A DNA stretch of 61,018 bases from Lachnospiraceae bacterium (GTDB lineage: Bacteria > Bacillota > Clostridia > Lachnospirales > Lachnospiraceae). The stretch spans positions 1 to 61,018 of the forward strand of contig JALEJP010000036.1 of assembly GCA_022769625.1 (NCBI GenBank), written 5' to 3'. The notes under the pieces are model-generated. The model ran no database searches, had not been told where the DNA came from, and saw only the letters and a list, made by a program, of their open reading frames with translations. This document shows, one piece after another, positions 55,802 through 61,018 of this stretch (its first letter is position 1; each line of letters starts with the position of its first letter). The position numbers and the translations under genes are program-made.

Positions 55802-56011
55802 CTAGATCATGATCCGATTTGCCATGTCTTTTCCAATGGCAACTCTGGAATCTCTGACATTTACAATCAGATTCCCATTGATCTTTGATACAACCGTTAC
55901 AGCACCGCCAGTTACAAAACCAAGATTTTCCAGAAATCTCCGTGTTTCTTCTTTACCGCCAACTTTTTTAATCACGTTTGTTTCACCTGTACTCGCCATG
56001 GTCAAAGGCAT
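55802..56011 (-). CDS. feoA: FeoA-family SH3-like protein (first copy)
   Basis: A 69-residue FeoA domain: TRRFLENLGFVTGGAVTVVSKINGNLIVNVRDSRVAI. It differs clearly from the second copy, so it is not a recent duplication. The start at 56011 follows AAGGAGG; the longer frame would include 17 residues without homology. It is the promoter-proximal gene of the iron operon. Confidence 0.93.
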   Translation of the reverse strand: MPLTMASTGETNVIKKVGGKEETRRFLENLGFVTGGAVTVVSKINGNLIVNVRDSRVAIGKDMANRIMI

Positions 56012-56066
56012 CCTTTCATCCTCCTTATCCTGAAAGAAACAAGATGTTCTTTTCTTTTTCATGGTT

Positions 56067-56106
56067 AGTATATTCTAATGTTCATTAGTTGTCAATAACG
56101 TTATTG
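56067..56106 (-). promoter_or_regulatory. feo promoter with two palindromic operators
   Basis: TTGACA (56095-56090) and TATACT (56072-56067) with a 17-base spacer. A perfect 14-bp palindrome CTAATG-TT-CATTAG (56075-56088) fills the spacer, and a second, CAATAACGTTATTG (56093-56106), covers the -35. Both are placed for repression; Fur from the same operon is the candidate, although the sequences differ from the Bacillus Fur box. Confidence 0.8.
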
Positions 56107-56155
56107 ATTCTTTTTTATCATTAAGGGCTGATTTTTCATTTTCAGAGGAGAATTG

Positions 56156-56917
56156 TCATTTCTCCCCCAGTGCAATGTCATTTATGATCACACCTGCCAT
56201 GATAAGCCCTGCCACCGAAGGGGTAAATGGCGTACTTCCCGGTATCGCCCTGCGGTCAGCACAGGTTCTCTGGGCTCCCGGCGGACAGACACAGCCCGTC
56301 TGGCAGCTGTTTTTCGTGTTTTCCAGAGGTTTGCGGGCTTTTTCTTTCGAATATACCACTTTCAGATGATCAATCCCTCTCTTCTTCAACTCTCTGCGCA
56401 TTACCTTCGCAAGAGGGCAGACCGATGTTTCATAAATATCCGCCACCTCAAACAATTCCGGATGAAGCTTATTTCCTGCTCCCATCGCAGAAATTACAGG
56501 CACACCTGCCTCCCTTGCTGCTACCACGATATCAATCTTGGCTGTAACGGTATCCACAGCATCCACCACATAAGTGCAGCCCGCAAAGTCGATTTCTCCT
56601 CTTTTTTCCGGCAGATAAAAACAATTGTGCACATGAACCACTGCCTGCGGATTGATGTCCAGAATCCGCTCCTTCATCACATCCACCTTATATTTACCGA
56701 TGGTTTTCTGCGTGGCAATAATCTGCCTGTTCAGGTTTGTCAGACACACCTTATCATCATCAATCAGATCAAAAGTTCCGATACCGCTTCGTGCCAGTGC
56801 CTCCGCCGTATAGCCTCCAACCCCGCCAAGTCCGAAGATTGCCACTCTGGCCGCCTTCAGCCGCTCCATCGCTTCCTCCCCGTATAATAATTCTGTTCTT
56901 GAAAACTGATTCAGCAT
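56156..56917 (-). CDS. tcdA: tRNA threonylcarbamoyladenosine dehydratase TcdA
   Basis: E1-like ATP-dependent enzyme that cyclises t6A37 to ct6A. GLGGVGGYTAEALARSGIG is the nucleotide motif, and LNRQ and the DAVDTVTAK region follow. The C-terminal CVCPPGAQR and the CPLAKVMRREL element contain cysteines. Length 253. The ATG at 56917 is behind AAAGGG. It is the last gene in a run from rrf2 to tcdA on one strand. Confidence 0.92.
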   Translation of the reverse strand: MLNQFSRTELLYGEEAMERLKAARVAIFGLGGVGGYTAEALARSGIGTFDLIDDDKVCLTNLNRQIIATQKTIGKYKVDVMKERILDINPQAVVHVHNCFYLPEKRGEIDFAGCTYVVDAVDTVTAKIDIVVAAREAGVPVISAMGAGNKLHPELFEVADIYETSVCPLAKVMRRELKKRGIDHLKVVYSKEKARKPLENTKNSCQTGCVCPPGAQRTCADRRAIPGSTPFTPSVAGLIMAGVIINDIALGEK

Positions 56918-56954
56918 AATCAATCCCTTTCTGATATGTTTCTTATCCCGTCTT

Positions 56955-57998
56955 CTAATCCCTGTAATCTCCTCTGTCTGTCACGATCTCATACCCAATG
57001 CTGCGCATCCGGTTCTCCAGACATCTTCTGCATTCTGCCGCCTCATCACCGGTGCAGATCTTATTATCATATAACATATATTTTTTGCGGACAGATGCCG
57101 GCGAGAGGTTCGGCATCACCACATTTGCACCTGCCAGAACAGCCTTTTCCCTTCCTCTTGGATCCAGCGTACCAACCGCCGTAGTTGCCGGAATCAGTAC
57201 CTTCGGATTCATCAGACGCAAAACAGCAACCAGATTCAGCGTAAGCGCAAGGCTTCCGTGAGGCTCTTTTGCATATTTTGTATCCCTGTGCGGAATAAAA
57301 GGTCCAATTCCCACCATATGTGGTCCGAATTTTTTGATAAACAGCAATTCATCCACCAGATACTCCAACTTCCAGCCAGGTGAACCTACCATAAATCCGC
57401 ATCCGGTCTGATAGCCAATCTCCTTCAGCGTTTCCAGACACTGCAGACGATACTCCATACTCATGGTTTTCGGGTGCAGCATCTCATAGTGCTCCTTTGT
57501 TGATGTCTCCTCCCGCAGCAGATACCTGTCTGCTCCTGCATCGAACAGTGCCTGATAGGATTCTCTGCTCCGCTCTCCCAGGGAAAGGGTCACGGCACAG
57601 TCCGGAAACTCCCGTTTGATGGCACGCACAATCGCCGTCATCCGCTCATCGGTAAACCAGGGATCCTCCCCACCCTGCAGAACAAAAGTCCGGTATCCGA
57701 GGCCGTACCCCATCCTGCAGCATGCAAGAATATCCTCTGATTCCAGCCGATAACGCTGTGCATTCCGGTTCCCCTTTCGTATACCACAATAAAAACAGTT
57801 ATTTTTACAGTAATTTGTGAACTCAATCAGACCGCGCAGATAAATCCGATTTCCAAATCTTTCTCTGCTTTTCTCTGCTGCTGCCCTGTGCAGTGCCTGC
57901 TCTGTTTCACCATCCAGATTTTCAAGCAGAAACAAAATTTCCTCTCTGTCTGCCGTCTCTTCCTTCTGAAGCTTTTCGATAATTTTAAGGCAGTCCAT
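56955..57998 (-). CDS. hydE: [FeFe]-hydrogenase maturase HydE
   Basis: Radical SAM enzyme acting in assembly of the diiron subcluster of the H-cluster. The cluster motif is CKNNCFYC near residues 63-70, followed by GIRKGN. VLQGGEDPWF, ETSTKEHYEMLHP and GFMVGSPG are HydE/PylB-family blocks. The product is 347 residues, and the TTAVGTLDPRGRE block favours HydE over biotin synthase. GGAGGG precedes the ATG. hydF and hydG are not in the window. Confidence 0.93.
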   Translation of the reverse strand: MDCLKIIEKLQKEETADREEILFLLENLDGETEQALHRAAAEKSRERFGNRIYLRGLIEFTNYCKNNCFYCGIRKGNRNAQRYRLESEDILACCRMGYGLGYRTFVLQGGEDPWFTDERMTAIVRAIKREFPDCAVTLSLGERSRESYQALFDAGADRYLLREETSTKEHYEMLHPKTMSMEYRLQCLETLKEIGYQTGCGFMVGSPGWKLEYLVDELLFIKKFGPHMVGIGPFIPHRDTKYAKEPHGSLALTLNLVAVLRLMNPKVLIPATTAVGTLDPRGREKAVLAGANVVMPNLSPASVRKKYMLYDNKICTGDEAAECRRCLENRMRSIGYEIVTDRGDYRD

Positions 57999-58123
57999 GA
58001 CACCCTCCGTACTTTTCTTTTGCCAGACCGGCTCTGTCTTTTCCTGTGACTATTCTAACCTGAAACATTCCAAAAGTAAAGCAGGCAATCATTCCCATCT
58101 TGCTGTCTCTTGCATCCTCTTCT

Positions 58124-59506
58124 CTACAGTTTCCCATATTCCAGTATGATATCTCTAAGATCCATCCCCTCCCGTCTGAGCCTCAGCATTCTCTGTGCCG
58201 GATTTTCCCGCTCTTCAATCCGGTCATAGAGAGGTTTCAACATCCCTTCTTCTCCAAAACCACGCTTTTTCAGTCCTTCTGAAGCGATATCCACAACACT
58301 GCGCACAAGATCATACAGGGCATCCGCATCCACGAACCCCGGAAGCTCGCTTTTGACAAACATTTTTCGAAGCTCTGTCGCCGTATAACCCTGATGATAG
58401 AGAACGTGATCCTCATGAAGCAGGTTTGTAAGCGAATGCAGATTTTCCTTCAGGCCCACATGAAACGCTGCCACCGTCATACAGTCCTTTATCGGCTGAC
58501 AGCATACACTGCGAAATTCCACTGTCCCGCGAAAAGTCAGATCTTCAAATTTAAACGTACGTAAAAAACGGATATCATCCATTCTTGGCTGTACCTGCGT
58601 TTTTTGATACACTCCGCTGTCATACCATTCTCCCGTTACCACAGGGGTTCGAAGATACTCCTTGATCGGAATCGGAGCAAAATGAATATATTTCCCGTCG
58701 CGCTCCACACAGTAAATGCTGGCAGATGCAATATAAGCCTCCAGATCCTCCATACTTTCCAGCCTGCAGTCAAACATTCCGATATTATGAGGATTGATTC
58801 CGTGGGTACTGTTCTCCCAGAACATGTCACGGCAGCACAGCAGCTCCTCGTTTTCACCAAGCAGGACAGAATTTGAAAATAACAGCGCCTTGACAGGCTC
58901 CACTTTTCCAAACGTCTCCAGGGTTTCCAGAAGCTCATCATAGAATACATCCAGCTGAACCTGGGAAGCGCTGGAAAACGTGCCATATTCCGGATATTGA
59001 TGAAAATACATGGGAAGCTTATAATTTTTATAAGAGCGAAGATGATGCAGCAGCATCCGATACCGTTCACTTGGAATCGGCACATTATGATTGTATCTGC
59101 GGTATGGATTTACCCCGAATCCTGTCAGCGTATGCCCATACTCGCCGAATTTTTCCCAAAGGAAGGTATAATATCCGGTAAATCTTTCATAAATCGTATT
59201 CAGATCCTTTTCCTTTCCAAGAGACAGCTCCAGATTATTATAAGAGCAGTCATAAGACAGAATGTCTCCTGTCACGCTTTCGACCGCGGAATAAATATTT
59301 CCCTCGTCATCCAGTCCCGCTGGATGAAAGCCAAACCTTTCCATAAACTTTGCTGTAACCCCATGTACCACAGCAAAATCTACGGCTTCCTTTTTCAGAT
59401 TTACGATCGGTATCTCAATTTCAATGCCAATATAGTTTTCTCTCTGTCTTTTCGTAGGCTCAATATATCTCTGATATAACTGTTCCTTTACCATCTGCTC
59501 ATTCAC
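58124..59506 (-). CDS. Glutamate-cysteine ligase-like protein (GCS2/EgtA type)
   Basis: A 460-residue ATP-dependent carboxylate-amine ligase. YIGIEIEIPIVN near residue 25 is the glutamate/ATP-site motif of the GCS2 fold, and the segment around TVEFRSVCCQP matches the second acidic metal-site block. There is no ATP-grasp (GshB) extension. It probably makes gamma-glutamylcysteine or a gamma-glutamyl amine. The start is a GTG nine bases after AAGGAG, 12 bases after the amidotransferase stop codon, so the two are coupled. The substrate is inferred from family only. Confidence 0.75.
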   Translation of the reverse strand: MNEQMVKEQLYQRYIEPTKRQRENYIGIEIEIPIVNLKKEAVDFAVVHGVTAKFMERFGFHPAGLDDEGNIYSAVESVTGDILSYDCSYNNLELSLGKEKDLNTIYERFTGYYTFLWEKFGEYGHTLTGFGVNPYRRYNHNVPIPSERYRMLLHHLRSYKNYKLPMYFHQYPEYGTFSSASQVQLDVFYDELLETLETFGKVEPVKALLFSNSVLLGENEELLCCRDMFWENSTHGINPHNIGMFDCRLESMEDLEAYIASASIYCVERDGKYIHFAPIPIKEYLRTPVVTGEWYDSGVYQKTQVQPRMDDIRFLRTFKFEDLTFRGTVEFRSVCCQPIKDCMTVAAFHVGLKENLHSLTNLLHEDHVLYHQGYTATELRKMFVKSELPGFVDADALYDLVRSVVDIASEGLKKRGFGEEGMLKPLYDRIEERENPAQRMLRLRREGMDLRDIILEYGKL

Positions 59507-59518
59507 TTTAACAGCTCC

Positions 59519-60292
59519 TTATAAGTTTGAAAAAATCTGATACAAATATTTTAAATTTTCTTCGCTGTCCACATACGTATGCCCATAACGGGTTCCTTGA
59601 AACATCAGTTTCCCATTTCGATATCCAAGCAACGTATTCATAACAACCGGTTTCCATTCTTCTTTCGTCAATGGTGTGGTGGAGAATAATGTACTTTCCT
59701 GTTTTTCCAGACAATAAAGTGATTCTGCATAATTCGTATGCACATACATGTATTCTCCGTCAAAAAGCAGAAGATTCAGTTTGTTTCCCTTCGCCATCTG
59801 TACAATCAGAGAATCCAGCAGAAGAAACCGTTCACTCCCGGAAAGTCTTCCTCCCTTTTTCTTTTCCTCTCTGTTTATCTCACTGATCAGATAGAGAAGA
59901 ATCCTCTCACTGTCTGTATCTCCTGACTGCATGACCGAAAACCGTGCCAGTGGCTCAAAATCAAAAATCGTACCATTATGAATCTGTGTCCACCTCCTGC
60001 CGCTTTCATCCTTAACAGAATAAGGATGACAGTTTCGGAATTCAACATTCCCAATCGTTGCATAACGGATATGTGCGAACACATTTTTTTCGCAGACAGG
60101 CATGGAAAGGCGCTCCTTCAGATAATTACTCTTTGAAGCCTGAACAGGCTCTTTTTCAATCAGAGCCTCTTTCCCTTCCATACATGCCAGTCCCCATCCA
60201 TGAGGATGGCGTACACTATGTTCAAAAAACTCCTTCAAATATTCGTTGATGGCCAGAGGCTCTTTTGAACAAATCCCAAATAATTCACACAT
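59519..60292 (-). CDS. Class II glutamine amidotransferase (EgtC/YafJ-like)
   Basis: An Ntn hydrolase of 257 residues. The ATG at 60292 is chosen since Cys2 (MCELFGI) becomes the N-terminal nucleophile. The glutaminase motifs are complete: PHGWGLA, HIRYATIG, HNGTIFDF and GDTDSERI. No synthase domain follows. Stand-alone enzymes of this group hydrolyse gamma-glutamyl amides, as EgtC does. Placement directly before a gamma-glutamyl ligase suggests a paired make-and-remove chemistry. AAGGG precedes the start. Confidence 0.85.
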   Translation of the reverse strand: MCELFGICSKEPLAINEYLKEFFEHSVRHPHGWGLACMEGKEALIEKEPVQASKSNYLKERLSMPVCEKNVFAHIRYATIGNVEFRNCHPYSVKDESGRRWTQIHNGTIFDFEPLARFSVMQSGDTDSERILLYLISEINREEKKKGGRLSGSERFLLLDSLIVQMAKGNKLNLLLFDGEYMYVHTNYAESLYCLEKQESTLFSTTPLTKEEWKPVVMNTLLGYRNGKLMFQGTRYGHTYVDSEENLKYLYQIFSNL

Positions 60293-60365
60293 TCTCTGAT
60301 CCCTTCCTGGTTTTTTTTGCAATTTCTTCAGCATACTGTTTTACAAGTGCAATTCCCTGCTTCAC
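60285..60365 (-). CDS. Possible 26-residue coupling peptide before the amidotransferase
   Basis: A GTG-initiated frame (KQGIALVKQYAEEIAKK) overlaps the yezD end and finishes on a TGA inside the second codon of the amidotransferase. AGGA lies eight bases upstream of its start. It may be a translational coupler, or the remnant of a frameshifted yezD tail. No homology is known to me. Confidence 0.25.
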   Translation of the reverse strand: MKQGIALVKQYAEEIAKKTRKGSENV

Positions 60366-60468
60366 ATTTTCCGTCCTGAACGATAACCGTTACCGTTCCA
60401 AAACGGACCGATTCAATATATTCTTTGATCCTTTTCAAATCCTCTTCCCCTACCTTTGTCTTTTCCAC
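60328..60468 (-). CDS. YezD-like small protein (DUF2292)
   Basis: A 46-residue protein with EEDLKRIKEYIESVRFGTVTVIVQDGK, strongly like the YezD/DUF2292 family often found with sulfur-assimilation genes. The usual C-terminal VxQIEKxEKIRL is replaced by a cysteine-rich tail CEAGNCTCKTVC. GTG at 60468 is preferred (GAGG eight bases upstream); another GTG three codons earlier is possible. It lies between rrf2 and the amidotransferase. Confidence 0.65.
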   Translation of the reverse strand: MEKTKVGEEDLKRIKEYIESVRFGTVTVIVQDGKCEAGNCTCKTVC

Positions 60469-60519
60469 AGTGTCCACCTCATTTTTTCTTGACTTCACAC
60501 AGTCTGTTTTCCGTCGCTG

Positions 60520-60966
60520 CTAAATATAATACATATACGATACCTTCCGGCTCTGCCGGATATACTGCTCTTCCATATCCTCCAGCGTTACATGCTCCAG
60601 GATGTTTCTCATCTGCTCATTCAAAGGATCAATGATCAGATCCTGGATCACCTGAGAAATTTCTCCGTCTTTGCCGGAATCTGCCGACTCTTCATCCGGA
60701 ATACAGTAATTCCCGTCAACCGCAAAAAGAATATCACTGGCTGTGATCTCAGAAGCAGGTCGTGCCAGATAGTATCCCCCCTGAGGTCCTTTTACACTTT
60801 TCACAAGATTGGCTCTGCGCAGACTGGCAAATACCTGTTCCAGAAATTGTGGTGATATACGGTTGCGCTCTGCCAGAACATTCAGCGGAACATGCGCTGT
60901 TTTGGAATTCATCGCAAGATCAATCAGCGCCCGGAATGCATACCTGCTTTTCATTGAAAATCTCAT
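60520..60966 (-). CDS. Rrf2-family transcriptional regulator
   Basis: A 148-residue winged-helix regulator: MKSRYAFRALIDLAMN, PQFLEQVFASLRRANLVKSVKGPQGGYYLARP. Only one cysteine (in NYCIPDEE) lies where IscR has three cluster ligands, so an Fe-S cluster is unlikely. In this it resembles CymR, the cysteine-metabolism repressor. It is first in the run rrf2-yezD-amidotransferase-ligase-hydE-tcdA. AAAGGAGC lies before the ATG; the promoter is too close to the window edge to judge. Confidence 0.87.
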   Translation of the reverse strand: MRFSMKSRYAFRALIDLAMNSKTAHVPLNVLAERNRISPQFLEQVFASLRRANLVKSVKGPQGGYYLARPASEITASDILFAVDGNYCIPDEESADSGKDGEISQVIQDLIIDPLNEQMRNILEHVTLEDMEEQYIRQSRKVSYMYYI

Positions 60967-61018
60967 CTTAGCTCCTTTAATTGTTAGATAAACCAGAAGT
61001 TTGTATTGCAGATCACTC

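Overview
The window looks like a spore-forming, strictly anaerobic Firmicute, most probably a Lachnospiraceae member (Clostridium cluster XIVa). The basis is the gpr-spoIIP-lepA-hemW-hrcA-grpE-dnaK-dnaJ-prmA-rsmE-mtaB order, an SspF-like spore protein with a sigma-G promoter, a complete oxygen-independent corrin-ring pathway using CbiK, the [FeFe]-hydrogenase maturase HydE, and strong AGGAGG ribosome binding sites. Genus is not decidable from sequence alone. No rRNA, tRNA, CRISPR array, transposase or prophage gene was found.

Layout. 1-25 kb is housekeeping: mtaB; a histidine-less HPr-like protein; prmA-rsmE-cysteine desulfurase-thiI; a YDG-domain surface protein; the HrcA/CIRCE heat-shock operon hrcA-grpE-dnaK-dnaJ; a secreted SGNH hydrolase; a cobalt/nickel ECF transporter (fused cbiM with a PDGLE tail, cbiQ, cbiO); hemW, lepA, spoIIP, gpr; rpsT; holA. 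25-27.3 kb is an envelope-type cluster (spore protein, PspC, DUF4097, DUF1700, PadR). 27.7-50.5 kb is a tetrapyrrole/cobalamin superlocus: hemA-hemC-cobA/hemD-hemB-hemL make uroporphyrinogen III and precorrin-2; cbiK inserts cobalt; cbiQO and riboswitch-controlled cbiMN import cobalt; cbiD-cobI-cobM-cbiG-cobJ-cbiJET-cbiA-cbiB-cobD-cobQ-cbiC build the corrin ring and attach the aminopropanol arm. 50.5-56.1 kb holds an M23 peptidase, a YczE-like membrane protein and the iron operon feoA-feoA-feoB-(Cys-rich peptide)-fur. 56.1-61 kb is a co-directional run rrf2-yezD-class II amidotransferase-glutamate-cysteine ligase-hydE-tcdA.

The most interesting unexplained structure is a dispersed intergenic element of about 165-190 bp with five copies: one cut by the window edge (1-147), two full length (12.3 and 27.4 kb), one internal-deletion derivative (14.4 kb) and one stub (52.4 kb). 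It folds into three successive hairpins closed by a terminal stem. Stems differ between copies by compensatory changes on both arms, so secondary structure appears to be conserved. One copy sits between grpE and dnaK and two lie in predicted 5' leaders. The second candidate system is the rrf2-yezD-amidotransferase-glutamate-cysteine ligase run, which pairs a gamma-glutamyl ligase with an EgtC-like hydrolase outside any ergothioneine cluster.

Regulatory sites read directly include one cobalamin riboswitch with terminator, one perfect CIRCE, one sigma-G promoter, a consensus sigma-A promoter for the corrin operon, and two perfect 14-bp palindromes in the feo promoter. Starts were moved to internal ATG/GTG/TTG codons where ribosome binding sites or family N-termini required it. 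Apart from the riboswitch and the repeats, no stretch over 300 bases is without a recognisable gene or signal.
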